25,049 bases of DNA from Candidatus Woesearchaeota archaeon UBA153. Lineage in GTDB: Archaea; Nanobdellota; Nanobdellia; Woesearchaeales; UBA525. Shown piece after piece: positions 1 to 7,152 of the stretch. The notes below the pieces were generated by a model. That model did no database searches, was not told where the DNA came from, and saw only the letters and a list, made by a program, of their open reading frames with translations. Position 1 is the first letter of the stretch. The number at the start of each line of letters is the position of its first letter. The stretch spans positions 1 through 25,049 of the forward strand of contig DASH01000042.1 in assembly GCA_002503705.1 (NCBI GenBank), in the 5' to 3' direction. The translations under genes and the position numbers were made by a program.

Positions 1-110
1 CCATTCAGATGTCAGACATCAGTTATTACTATGATTCCTTCTCAACATCGACGCATGCTGCTCAACCGCCACCGTCCTTAAGGGCAAGCGATACAAACGA
101 ATAAAAGAAT

Positions 111-154
111 CGGGCGCGGAGGGGGTTGTCCCTCACGGGGAGGCGCCGCGCCCG
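111..154 (-). terminator. GC-rich hairpin with T-rich tail downstream of ttuA
   Basis: A perfect 9-bp inverted repeat (cgggcgcgg at 111-119, ccgcgcccg at 146-154) encloses a 26-nt loop. Read on the minus strand it is followed by a T-rich run (attcttttatt). It lies about 70 nt after the stop of the TtuA-type gene, so it could end the Hint-protein/ttuA transcript. The remainder of 1-226 holds no gene I can support, only a 13-nt palindrome at 8-20 (gatgtcagacatc). Confidence 0.4.
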
Positions 155-226
155 CAATCAAACATGCGAAGAGCGAGCAGGACGGTGGCGGGCGGAGTCG
201 AAGAGGAAAGATAGCGGCGGCGAGAG

Positions 227-1096
227 TCACAATGACAACTCTGCGCGCAACCGGCACGCTTTGCATTCGCCGCTCGCGCTCGGCTCGCCGCACGAGGCGC
301 ACGCCACCGTCGTCGATTCGGACGCGGGAAGCGTCTTCTTGACCTTGAGGAAGTGGCGCAGGACGCGCTCTTTCGTTCCGGGATGCGACCGTTCATATTC
401 ATTCAACGCATCGCGGATTCCGGCGCGATAGGCCTCGGCGACGTACGGGCACTCGACGAACTCAACGACTATTTCGTTCAAGAACGCGTAGACCATCACC
501 TCCTTCTCCGTGCAGAAGGAGAGCGGCTTGACGCGCGGCACGAAACCCTGACCGCGGCTCGTCGTGCGCGGGCCGAGCCGCGTGAACAGTTCCGTGTTCG
601 CGCGGCACAGGTTCATCAGCACGGCCTGCGCCTCGTCGTCGGCGTTATGCCCGGTCGCGAGCACGTCGAAACCCTTCGAGTATGTGTGGAGCAGGTATCT
701 CCGGAACGTCCCGCACACCGTGCAGGGATGCTTTCCTTTCTTCATCATCTCGTCAAGCGTGAAATGAAATTCTTTCTTGAACGACGCGACGAGCAGGGGG
801 ATTTTCTTCTCCTGACAGAACGTTTCTAACCCTTTTCTGGTAACGGGACGATACCCGGCAATCCCTTCGTCGATCAAGAGCGCGGTGACGTCGTACCCGA
901 ACTTCTGCAGTACGAACAGCGTCGTCAAAGAATCTTTTCCGCCGGACGTGGCGACGACAATCTTGTCGCGCTTCGACAAGAGCGTGAAGTCGGCGATCGT
1001 CTTCTTGACTTTCCGCTCGAAATACGAGATGAAGTGCTCTGTGCAGAGCGCAGGGGTCGTGAAGACCGCTTCCTTCCGGCAACGAGCGCAGCGCAT
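227..1096 (-). CDS. ttuA: TtuA/NcsA-type tRNA 2-thiouridine synthase (PP-loop ATPase)
   Basis: A 289-residue member of the TtuA/Ncs6/CTU1 family, which adenylates U54 or U34 of tRNA and replaces its C2 oxygen with sulfur taken from a ubiquitin-like carrier. All expected parts are visible: an N-terminal zinc knuckle (C3, C6, C18, H21), the PP-loop SGGKDS at 51-56, the three cysteines that hold the catalytic [4Fe-4S] cluster in TtuA (C125, C128, C216), the TGHNADDEAQ segment near 148-157, and a C-terminal zinc knuckle (C266, C269, C278, C281). It begins at an ATG 45 nt after the large Hint-protein gene, on the same strand. The Gly-Gly sulfur carrier at 6706-6981 is the natural donor. The TtuA/NcsA family is certain; the tRNA position modified is not. 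Confidence 0.93.
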   Translation of the reverse strand: MRCARCRKEAVFTTPALCTEHFISYFERKVKKTIADFTLLSKRDKIVVATSGGKDSLTTLFVLQKFGYDVTALLIDEGIAGYRPVTRKGLETFCQEKKIPLLVASFKKEFHFTLDEMMKKGKHPCTVCGTFRRYLLHTYSKGFDVLATGHNADDEAQAVLMNLCRANTELFTRLGPRTTSRGQGFVPRVKPLSFCTEKEVMVYAFLNEIVVEFVECPYVAEAYRAGIRDALNEYERSHPGTKERVLRHFLKVKKTLPASESTTVACASCGEPSASGECKACRLRAELSL

Positions 1097-1141
1097 ACGT
1101 GACGAGAAAGCGGGATGGGTTGAAAAGGGTTGCGGAACCGC

Positions 1142-4100
1142 CTATTGCGCCTCATTCGCGCCGCCGTCATCCTTCAGATTGTGCACGAGGACGCCGCCCG
1201 CATAATACGTGTGGCTCGGCACGGTCTCGAGGTTGTAGACGACGCTCTCGATTGGACCGGACGTGATGCTCGTGACTGGGACGAGCGCGCCGTCCGGAGC
1301 GTACAGCGTCTCGCCGACGACGAGTTCGCCCGCGGGAATCCAACCACTGCTCGTCTTGACGAGGTGTTCCGGCGTCACGAGGAGGACGTCGTTGATGCGC
1401 AACAGCGCGTATGGGCCTTCATGCACGAAGAGCGTCGTCACCGTGTTCGCGACACGAGCGCCAGACTCGTCCGCTCCAAAGACCTTGTCGCCGACGCGGA
1501 TCTCCTCAATCGGTTTCGGAGAGCCGTCAGCCATCAAAACGCTCGCGCCAGCGGCGAAACAACCACCATCACCGCCGCCGGACGAGGACGCGACGCACGT
1601 GCCGACCGACGAGCCCGTCGGCTTGACGCACGTCTTCCCGTCGGTGCAGTCGTCAGTGCTCGCGCACCCGGACGCGTCCGGCGTCTGCGCGACGACCGTC
1701 GCGTTGCAGACGTACGCGCACGATGGCGAGACGCGGTCACCGCACGTGTAGTCAGCGTCATCGACGCTCCCGCCGGACGTGTTCGTCGGGCATTCCTCGA
1801 TGACGCAGTTATTGTCGACGAGGTCGCCGCAGTTCTCCTCCGCGCCCGGAAAGACGCACTGCGGGCACGCGGTGTACGGAACAGTGCCGCACGGCGCGCC
1901 GACGCAGGAAACTTGAGCGCTCCCGTCAAAGATGCCGAAGACCGTCGCCGGGTCGGCATCGTAACAATCAAGAGGCTTGTCGTTGCACCCCGCGACCGGG
2001 TAGAACCCGTCGCCGTCCGCGTCAACGCATGACGGGATGCACGCGCTCTCGTCGATGGTGCACGCGGCAGTGCAGCGCACCGAACCTTGTCCGTTCGTAC
2101 ACGCGTGCAGGGTGCCGCCGCTCGGACCGAGGTCGCACGCCTCGCCGTACTGGAGCGTCCCGTCGCCGCACACCGTGGTGAAGTCTGTCGGCTCGCCCTG
2201 TGCGACGACGCGCAACGCCGTCGTCAACGCCCGCCACGCGTCAGCAGCAACGTTCTCGCCAGTGATGAGTTGCGTGTACCCGCCCGCGCGGTAGCTGCCG
2301 ACCGCGGCCGCGAGGGGCTCGACGCTCGCCGCGAAGTTCTCGAAGAGGATCTCGACGTTCGCGCTGGAACGGCTCGCCTTGACGGCTGCGCGCGGGTTCG
2401 CGTCGTCAGTGAAGAAGTACGCGTTGGTGAACGCTCCCGTCGTCGCGGGGTTGACCGCGCCGCTCGTCGCGCCGCCGAAGAGGCCGGTGAAGAAGTCGAT
2501 GACGCCGTCGAGAAGCCCGGCGTCGGTGAACGGGTTGGCGTCGTTGCTGAAGACGATCGTGCCGCTTTCAGGGTTCACGAAGACGGAGAGCGAACCGTAC
2601 GTGCCGCCGGTGGCGAAGCTGCCGCACTTCACGTACGCGAACAAGTTGCTTGCCGGAGGGTTGTCGAGCTTCGCGTCGCATAACGTCGGCGCTGGCGGGC
2701 TTTGACTCGTGCTCGCGAAAGGAAAGTATTGTCTGAGGTTTTGCAGGAGAGTCGGGACGACACCCGTCGTCGCGTACTCTTCGTTGTAGACGAGGCCGAC
2801 GGTGCGGACGTCGTCGTGCTGGAGGACGCACGCGCCGAGGACGAGCTCGCCCGCGCTTGTGAAGAGCGGCTCGCTGTTCGGCAAGACCTCGCTCGGAGGG
2901 CCGCACGCGAGGACGTACGCGCCATCGAGGTCTTGCAAGAGCGACGCGGCGAGGAAGGCGAGCCGCTCGTCAGGAGTCTCAACGCTCGGCGTCTCCTCCG
3001 ACGGAGGCACGGAGGCGCTGCACGCGTACGTCGTCTCAGGAGTCGTCGTCTTCATCGCAGCGCCGGTCGAGTGGAAGGAGAGCGTCTCTCCACGGTAATT
3101 GCCATTGCTGAGGCGTCCTTGGAGCGTCCAGAGCGATGCCGTCTGGTCAAGGTACGAGTAGGTGCCGTCTTCGTTCCGTACTCGCAAGGGGGCGGACCCT
3201 GTCGTCGGCGAGACGCCGTCAATCGTGAAGCTCGTCTGGGGGATGTACCGGTACGTCTTCATGTTCTTGCTGTTCAATCTCGACTCGTACACGACCGAGT
3301 TCCCCTCGCCGCGGAACTCGGTGTTCTCCTTGACGTACGCGATGACCGCGTCAGGGTCCTCGCCCGGGTCGAGCGTGTCAGGGAAGCGCGACGGGTCGAC
3401 GCGTTCGAACGCGACGAGACCGTGAATCGACGGGTCTTCGGGGAAGATGACCGCGCCGCCGCCGGTCTCAACCGAGTTGAAGACTGTCTTCGAAAGCGGG
3501 GCGTAGCGCTCGTTGAACGAGGAGAGTCCGGCGCCGCCGAGGAATTGCAGGGCGAACAACTGGTCGCCGGACGCGAGGAGCGCGATGCCGCGACGGTGGG
3601 ACGCGCCCGCGACAGGATAGTTGATCGGACCCGTCACCGCGCCGCCACCAGCGGAGAAGAACGCTTCGCTCACGTACACGTGCGGTTCGCGGCACGAGTC
3701 GCCGCCGAGCTGGCCGAGAACGAGGTTTTTGGTCGTGAAGAGCCTGCTGCCGTCGTCGACCGCCGCGTCAGGGCCTGCCGCGTCGGAACGGTCGCTCGTG
3801 ATGGTCGTGAAGAGGATGAACGCCGCGGGAGTTTCCGGAATTCGGAGCGAAGCCTTCACCGCATACCCGGTCTCGGGGAGGAATGACGCGTCGAAACCGT
3901 CGACGTCGAGAGTGCCGGCGAGGAGGTACTTGTCGTTCGTGAACGCGAACGCCTTCCCGTTCCACGATGAGAATGACGAGGAGTATTCGGGGAAGCTTTC
4001 CGTGATGACTAAGTTGTTCTCGCGCTCGTTGCGCAGCGCGAGGAGCGCGCCGTGCGCGCAATACCTGACGATGAGAAGACTCGGCTTGGTGAACGAGCCT

Positions 4101-4912
4101 TGCCCGTCAGAACTGAAGAGGAGCGCGTCCCAACCGAGCCACGCGCTCGCGCTCGGGTCGTACGGGTTGCTCGCGAACGTGGCGCCGCCGAGGACGCCGC
4201 CGTACGCGCCAGTGCCGAGCACGGCTTGGCGCGCGAAGAGCAAGTCCAAGTGCATCTCCGCCAAGACTTTGAGCTCGTCGTCCGAGGCTTGGTCGAGGAG
4301 CGCGGCGAGCGCGTCCACGATGGTCGCCATCGCCGTCGCGTCGTACGCCATCGCCCAACCCTTGTCGCCGCGCAAGCGCAGCTCGCTCTTCAGGTCCGTC
4401 GCGTGGTCGCCGTTCGCGAGGTAATCGGCGACGAGGCCGGCGAACCGTTCCGGCTCGCGCGCCTGAGGCGCCGGCGGGAGAGGCGGTTCGTAGTTCGCGA
4501 GGCGCGCTTCGATAGCGGCCTTGTTCGCCGCCGTCAACTCGCCGCCGTATTTCTTGAGCGTCCACGCGAGGAACAACGCCTCGCTGCCGTCACTCTTCGT
4601 CGTCGTGGTCGCGTCGTACGTGAACTCTTTCGCGAGGAGCTGGTTCGCCGCTTCGATGTCGGCCATCTTGCCGCTTGAAAGCTTGAAGAGCGCGGCCTCG
4701 TACCGGAGCGGCGCGCTCCCGTCGTGACTGAAGAGGAGGAGCGCGCGACCATTGTAAAAGAGATCGAGGTTGCTCTTGGCGGTCGAGAAACGACCATCGT
4801 ATCCCGCGTCGCACACGTTTCGCTTGACGCACGGTTCGACGGCGAGAGCGAACGAGGAGAAGAGCGTGAGGAGGACGAGTACTGAAATGATGTTGAGAGC
4901 TGTGCGCGCCAA
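1142..4912 (-). CDS. Large secreted Cys-rich protein with C-terminal Hint (hedgehog/intein) domain
   Basis: About 1256 residues. I prefer the TTG at 4912: a TATA box at 4954-4961 would put the transcript start inside the longer GTG reading (4951), and from TTG the protein opens with a clean signal peptide ending FALA. Residues 30-900 match no family I recognise; 150-230 are helical and Ala/Leu-rich. Around 915-965 lies a CGDG...C-rich module like myxococcal disulfide repeats, then a DADGDG/CxxxxxDCxDxDP module like MopE-type metal-binding repeats (960-1030), a further Cys-rich stretch, and a Gly/Ser linker. The Hint domain runs from Cys1118 (CFAAGASV) through TPEH (block B) to VYNLE...LVHN ending at Asn1245. 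The residue after HN is Leu, and only 11 residues follow, so ligation is not expected. Probably exported and anchored or processed at the cell surface. Confidence 0.85.
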   Translation of the reverse strand: MARTALNIISVLVLLTLFSSFALAVEPCVKRNVCDAGYDGRFSTAKSNLDLFYNGRALLLFSHDGSAPLRYEAALFKLSSGKMADIEAANQLLAKEFTYDATTTTKSDGSEALFLAWTLKKYGGELTAANKAAIEARLANYEPPLPPAPQAREPERFAGLVADYLANGDHATDLKSELRLRGDKGWAMAYDATAMATIVDALAALLDQASDDELKVLAEMHLDLLFARQAVLGTGAYGGVLGGATFASNPYDPSASAWLGWDALLFSSDGQGSFTKPSLLIVRYCAHGALLALRNERENNLVITESFPEYSSSFSSWNGKAFAFTNDKYLLAGTLDVDGFDASFLPETGYAVKASLRIPETPAAFILFTTITSDRSDAAGPDAAVDDGSRLFTTKNLVLGQLGGDSCREPHVYVSEAFFSAGGGAVTGPINYPVAGASHRRGIALLASGDQLFALQFLGGAGLSSFNERYAPLSKTVFNSVETGGGAVIFPEDPSIHGLVAFERVDPSRFPDTLDPGEDPDAVIAYVKENTEFRGEGNSVVYESRLNSKNMKTYRYIPQTSFTIDGVSPTTGSAPLRVRNEDGTYSYLDQTASLWTLQGRLSNGNYRGETLSFHSTGAAMKTTTPETTYACSASVPPSEETPSVETPDERLAFLAASLLQDLDGAYVLACGPPSEVLPNSEPLFTSAGELVLGACVLQHDDVRTVGLVYNEEYATTGVVPTLLQNLRQYFPFASTSQSPPAPTLCDAKLDNPPASNLFAYVKCGSFATGGTYGSLSVFVNPESGTIVFSNDANPFTDAGLLDGVIDFFTGLFGGATSGAVNPATTGAFTNAYFFTDDANPRAAVKASRSSANVEILFENFAASVEPLAAAVGSYRAGGYTQLITGENVAADAWRALTTALRVVAQGEPTDFTTVCGDGTLQYGEACDLGPSGGTLHACTNGQGSVRCTAACTIDESACIPSCVDADGDGFYPVAGCNDKPLDCYDADPATVFGIFDGSAQVSCVGAPCGTVPYTACPQCVFPGAEENCGDLVDNNCVIEECPTNTSGGSVDDADYTCGDRVSPSCAYVCNATVVAQTPDASGCASTDDCTDGKTCVKPTGSSVGTCVASSSGGGDGGCFAAGASVLMADGSPKPIEEIRVGDKVFGADESGARVANTVTTLFVHEGPYALLRINDVLLVTPEHLVKTSSGWIPAGELVVGETLYAPDGALVPVTSITSGPIESVVYNLETVPSHTYYAGGVLVHNLKDDGGANEAQ

Positions 4913-4953
4913 ACCGAAGCCACCCTTTCCGAAGGGTTTCCCGACGCTCACGG

Positions 4954-4961
4954 TTTAAATA
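4954..4961 (-). promoter_or_regulatory. TATA box of the Hint-protein gene
   Basis: Minus-strand TATTTAAA. Archaeal transcription starts about 25 nt downstream, near 4930, between the GTG at 4951 and the TTG at 4912. This decides in favour of the TTG start, which is preceded by a GGGTGG ribosome-binding-like sequence. Confidence 0.55.
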
Positions 4962-4980
4962 AGTTGTTGTTGGGGCGGCG

Positions 4981-5442
4981 TCAGTCTTGCTTCGATTTGG
5001 CCCGGTCCGCCTTCGTCCACGGCTTGAGGTGCGGATAGGCACCGAACATGCTCTTCGAGCCGAGCTCCTCGTCGAGAAATGCCTTGAGGGCGTCCAAGTC
5101 TTTCTTGTTCATATCGTAGTGATGAGTGTGGATTCCTACAGACTGTGCGCTCTTGACCGCGTCCTCGTTATGCTCGAAATAGACCGCTTGAGCCGGTTCT
5201 ATCTCGAGGTGCTTCAGAAGCGTCTTGAAGTACTCCGGGTTTGTCTTCTCGGGCTCGTGTTTGAGTGTGAAGACTGGATACGGCATTTTGTCGAGGCCGA
5301 ACCGTTGCATCTGTTCGTCATTGGCGTTCGTGAGGATGATTTTCTTGTTGGGATACGTGTCGAGGAGCTCGTGTATCGGCCGAGAGATTCCAGCATCCTT
5401 GATGACGAACGTGTTCACCGCATCGACGAGGATAATCTTCAT
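4981..5442 (-). CDS. HAD-superfamily-like protein with degenerate motif I
   Basis: A 153-residue protein starting MKIILVDAVNT. It shows the order of a haloacid-dehalogenase fold: motif I at D7, a Thr in ILTNAND (T38) for motif II, K66 in KTNPEYF for motif III, and YFEHNED (E90, D94) in place of the usual acidic motif IV. The second Asp of DxDxT is Val9. Haloacid-dehalogenase types also lack that Asp, so it may act on something other than phosphate esters or be a non-catalytic relative. The ATG at 5442 sits about 24 nt below a TATA box at 5466-5471. The frame stays open upstream to 5673, but that part is Arg/Gly-rich and crosses a palindromic region, so I do not include it. Substrate unknown. 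Confidence 0.75.
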   Translation of the reverse strand: MKIILVDAVNTFVIKDAGISRPIHELLDTYPNKKIILTNANDEQMQRFGLDKMPYPVFTLKHEPEKTNPEYFKTLLKHLEIEPAQAVYFEHNEDAVKSAQSVGIHTHHYDMNKKDLDALKAFLDEELGSKSMFGAYPHLKPWTKADRAKSKQD

Positions 5443-5465
5443 GGTGGTGTCTTCGTTCGAAAGGG

Positions 5466-5471
5466 TATAAA
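5466..5471. promoter_or_regulatory. TATA box, possibly bidirectional
   Basis: tataaa on the plus strand, tttata on the minus strand. It lies 24-29 nt before the HAD-like gene start on the minus strand. In the other direction it points to a start near 5495, just before the closing stem of the self-complementary element at 5502-5707. Confidence 0.5.
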
Positions 5472-5501
5472 TGTTTTGCTGCGCTCGTGCCGTCTTCGTG
5501 C

Positions 5502-5707
5502 CGTTACCGTCCAGCTCACACTCGCGTGCTCGTTTGTCGGGCGACATTCCCCGGATGGGACATACTCGCTCTTGCTCGTAGGTCGCTCCGAGGCGTCGCG
5601 ACCGTCCCCCCTTGTCGCCCGGATAGCCGCATCGTGGGTGTTCGCCCGTAAGACGGGACTTCGGAGAAGTCACGGATTCCGAACGTCGGTGAGGAAGGAC
5701 GGTAACG
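5502..5707. ncRNA. Candidate structured RNA, about 206 nt, strand unresolved
   Basis: This GC-rich intergenic stretch can fold almost end to end. An 11-bp closing helix (5502-5512 with 5697-5707) is followed, after a small internal loop, by 5 bp (5515-5519 with 5689-5693). Inside are 5537-5545 with 5614-5622, 5557-5561 with 5604-5608, 5581-5586 with 5598-5603, and small hairpins at 5645-5657 and 5657-5671. A TATA box at 5466-5471 would start a plus-strand transcript near 5495. I see no RNase P, SRP or tRNA signature. It lies between tbp and the HAD-like gene and fills most of a 327-nt gap. That it is an RNA gene is inference from base pairing alone. Confidence 0.45.
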
Positions 5708-5734
5708 TCGCGTGAAGCGAGAACTCTACCGTTG

Positions 5735-5752
5735 AAAAACTCGAAGAAAAAA
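5735..5752 (-). terminator. Oligo-U terminator downstream of tbp
   Basis: On the minus strand this reads ttttttcttcgagttttt, two T-runs starting 18 nt after the tbp stop codon. Archaeal RNA polymerase terminates on such U-runs without needing a hairpin. Confidence 0.5.
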
Positions 5753-5769
5753 GGTTGTTTGAAACGGTT

Positions 5770-6363
5770 TTACTCGACTTTCTTGAGGACTTCGATGAGC
5801 AAGTCGACGGCCTTGTTGACCTCGGCTTCGCTCTTCGTGCCGGTGCAGACGATCTTCCCGTTGCTGAACAGCAAGAACGTGGCCTTCGCCTGCATGAGCT
5901 TGTACACGAGTCCCGGGAACTGCTCCGGCTCGTATTCCGTGTTGTCGAGCTTCATGGCGAGCTTGTTCAGGTTCAAGTCCATCCCGATGCTGCCACTGGC
6001 CACGATATTCTGCACCGTGATCTTCGGCTTCACCGTGATCTCGACGTTGATCTTCTTCAAGCTCTGGATGATCTGCTGGATGGACTCTTCGACCTTGTCC
6101 AGGGATTTCGCGCCGGTGCAGACGACCTTGCCGCTCGAGAACACGAGGGCGCTCGTCTTCGGCTCCTTGATCCTGATGACCAGGCCGGGGAACTGTTCGG
6201 GATTGTACTCGGTGTTTGACAGGACGGCCGCCATCTTCTCGAGCGGGATGTCGTGCTCGAGGCTCGTGCTCACCACGATGTTGACGACGCGGATAGAACG
6301 GTCGCCGGGAACGACGGCCTTCTTCTCTTCCTTGACCGCTTTGACTGCTTTCTCCTTCGCCAT
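5770..6363 (-). CDS. tbp: TATA-box-binding protein (TBP)
   Basis: A 197-residue protein with two direct saddle repeats (about 23-110 and 111-197). Each carries TEYxPEQFPGLV and an LxFSxGKxVCTGxKS segment. The four DNA-intercalating phenylalanines expected from the family are present at F58, F75, F149 and F166. The N-terminus is a short Lys/Glu tail. It recruits TFB and RNA polymerase to TATA promoters, which are abundant in this window. The ATG at 6363 is preceded on the minus strand by an AGAGGGGG ribosome-binding site and a TATA box at 6399-6405. A longer reading to 6495 would cover the promoter and an Orc1-box-like site, so I reject it. The two repeats are very alike, normal for archaeal TBP. 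Confidence 0.96.
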   Translation of the reverse strand: MAKEKAVKAVKEEKKAVVPGDRSIRVVNIVVSTSLEHDIPLEKMAAVLSNTEYNPEQFPGLVIRIKEPKTSALVFSSGKVVCTGAKSLDKVEESIQQIIQSLKKINVEITVKPKITVQNIVASGSIGMDLNLNKLAMKLDNTEYEPEQFPGLVYKLMQAKATFLLFSNGKIVCTGTKSEAEVNKAVDLLIEVLKKVE

Positions 6364-6398
6364 GTTGATAAACCCCCTCTCGGTAAAGGACAAACCCC

Positions 6399-6405
6399 TT
6401 ATAAA
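6399..6405 (-). promoter_or_regulatory. TATA box of tbp
   Basis: Minus-strand tttataa lies 36-42 nt upstream of the tbp ATG, leaving a short leader that includes the AGAGGGGG ribosome-binding site. A second palindromic tttataaat lies at about 6423-6431. TBP may bind its own promoter here. Confidence 0.45.
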
Positions 6406-6483
6406 CAGAGAAACGCGTGACGATTTATAAATGCTTTTATTTGTTGATGAAAATCTGTTTAAATGCGTTCTTAAAGGAGAACA

Positions 6484-6508
6484 CCCCTCCCCCATTTCCT
6501 ATGGAAAA
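6484..6508 (-). promoter_or_regulatory. Orc1 origin-recognition-box-like site (ORB-A)
   Basis: On the minus strand: an imperfect dyad TTCCATAGGAA, then AT, then GGGGGAGGGG. Archaeal ORBs have a TTCCA-N-TGGAA-type dyad followed by a G-tract. The same 11-mer dyad recurs exactly 84 bp away at 6580-6590 in the same orientation. Confidence 0.5.
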
Positions 6509-6568
6509 ACGTTTTATACGGCCTGAGGAGCTGTAAGCAGTGTTTAGAGGGTTCCATACGCAACAAGA

Positions 6569-6592
6569 CCCCCCATGACTTCCTATGGAAAA
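6569..6592 (-). promoter_or_regulatory. Orc1 origin-recognition-box-like site (ORB-B)
   Basis: On the minus strand: TTCCATAGGAA, five bases, then GGGGGG. The five-base gap between dyad and G-tract equals that in the canonical ORB. It abuts the AT-rich stretch 6592-6705. Most of 6364-6705 (342 nt) is non-coding and consists of the tbp promoter, these two sites and the AT-rich segment. Confidence 0.55.
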
Positions 6593-6704
6593 TAATTCTT
6601 CGACGGAAAAGAAAATTTTTACATTATTGAAAATAAATTACTGTTTGATTGAATATTAACAATATAGCAAATAATTTTAAAAAGAGAGAAAACTGATAAT
6701 ACAA
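6593..6704. other. AT-rich segment, candidate DNA unwinding element
   Basis: About 110 nt of nearly pure A+T (runs such as gaaaatttttacattattg and aaataattttaaaaa), in sharp contrast to the GC-rich surroundings. It lies directly next to two ORB-like sites and ends at the start codon of the sulfur-carrier gene. It also contains that gene's TATA-like tttaaaa at about 6676-6682. It could be a duplex-unwinding element or simply a strong promoter region. Confidence 0.4.
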
Positions 6705-6705
6705 T

Positions 6706-6981
6706 ATGGAAAATAATTATGAAAAATTAATAGTTCGTTTCCCCACAATAACTCATAAGAAGGAGTACGAATTCGCCGAGCCCATGGTCACCCTCTTCAT
6801 CGAACGAGAGAAGCGCGCGGAGAAACTCGCGTACGACGGCAGCATCAGCGGGCTCCTCAACAAGTTCAAAATCAACCCTTCGACCGTCATCGTGGTGAAG
6901 AACAACGCAGTCGTCACGGAAGACGCGAACGTGAAAGGCGACGACGACGTCAAGGTTCTCAGCGTGATTAGCGGCGGATAG
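6706..6981 (+). CDS. Ubiquitin-like sulfur carrier (SAMP/TtuB/MoaD-ThiS fold), C-terminal Gly-Gly
   Basis: A 91-residue beta-grasp protein. The opening strands KLIVRF and KEYEF, the SGLLNKFKINP helix-loop, VIVVKNNAVV, and the ending DDDVKVLSVISGG follow the ThiS/MoaD/Urm1 pattern. Such carriers end in Gly-Gly, which is adenylated and turned into a thiocarboxylate to donate sulfur, or is conjugated to lysines as in archaeal SAMPs. It most likely feeds the TtuA-type enzyme at 227-1096; I see no E1-like activator in this window. The ATG at 6706 lies 24-31 nt after a TATA box, so the mRNA is probably leaderless. The first 15 or so codons are strikingly A/T-rich while the rest follows the GC-rich usage of the neighbours; they encode the needed first strand, so they are genuine. 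Confidence 0.85.
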   Translation: MENNYEKLIVRFPTITHKKEYEFAEPMVTLFIEREKRAEKLAYDGSISGLLNKFKINPSTVIVVKNNAVVTEDANVKGDDDVKVLSVISGG

Positions 6982-6999
6982 ACAGGCAACGCCTCCTTC

Positions 7000-7120
7000 A
7001 GCGTCATCGCCGCCTTGGCACGATTGCCGGGCGCGAGTGTGACGCCTCGAGCGTCACGGTTGCGAGCGCCCGGGTATTGTCCGCACCGGAGGGAGGAGAA
7101 GAGGCCGCGGCGATGACGCT
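7000..7120 (+). ncRNA. Structured intergenic element, copy 1 (R1)
   Basis: A perfect 14-bp closing stem (7000-7013 with 7107-7120) is followed on the 5' side by a CTT bulge (7014-7016), then GGC/GCC (7017-7019 with 7104-7106). The interior has an 8-bp CCGGGCGC/GCGCCCGG stem, an asymmetric GAGT/GGTTGCGA loop and a 7-bp GTGACGC/GCGTCAC hairpin. The interior is nearly identical to the minus-strand copy at 17021-17132, while the outer stem is unrelated in sequence to the other two copies but equally well paired. It lies between the sulfur-carrier gene and mcm. Structured RNA or palindromic mobile unit; the plus-strand assignment only reflects the shared CTTGG side. Confidence 0.5.
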
Positions 7121-7152
7121 CGACCTCAGACGTCCTCCGTCTCAGCCGGAAA

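Noticed and set aside
1142..1570. True intein in the large secreted protein
   Set aside because: The domain lies at the C-terminus, Leu follows His-Asn, and there is no C-extein beyond 11 residues, so splicing is not expected.
2702..3886. 394-residue plus-strand open frame inside the Hint-protein gene
   Set aside because: Arg/Val/Asp-rich shadow of a GC-rich gene; no recognisable domain.
5443..5673. Upstream extension of the HAD-like gene to 230 residues
   Set aside because: The extra part is Arg/Gly-rich, covers a TATA box correctly spaced for the ATG at 5442, and crosses the self-complementary region.
5502..5707. RNase P, SRP or tRNA gene
   Set aside because: gaggaaggac and ggggaatgtc resemble the RNase P P4 strand, but no ACAGAA partner region exists at a fitting distance on either strand. 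No SRP GGAAGG-type loop and no T-arm were found.
6364..6495. N-terminal extension of TBP
   Set aside because: Would cover the tbp TATA box, the ribosome-binding site and ORB-A; the ATG at 6363 fits known TBP length.
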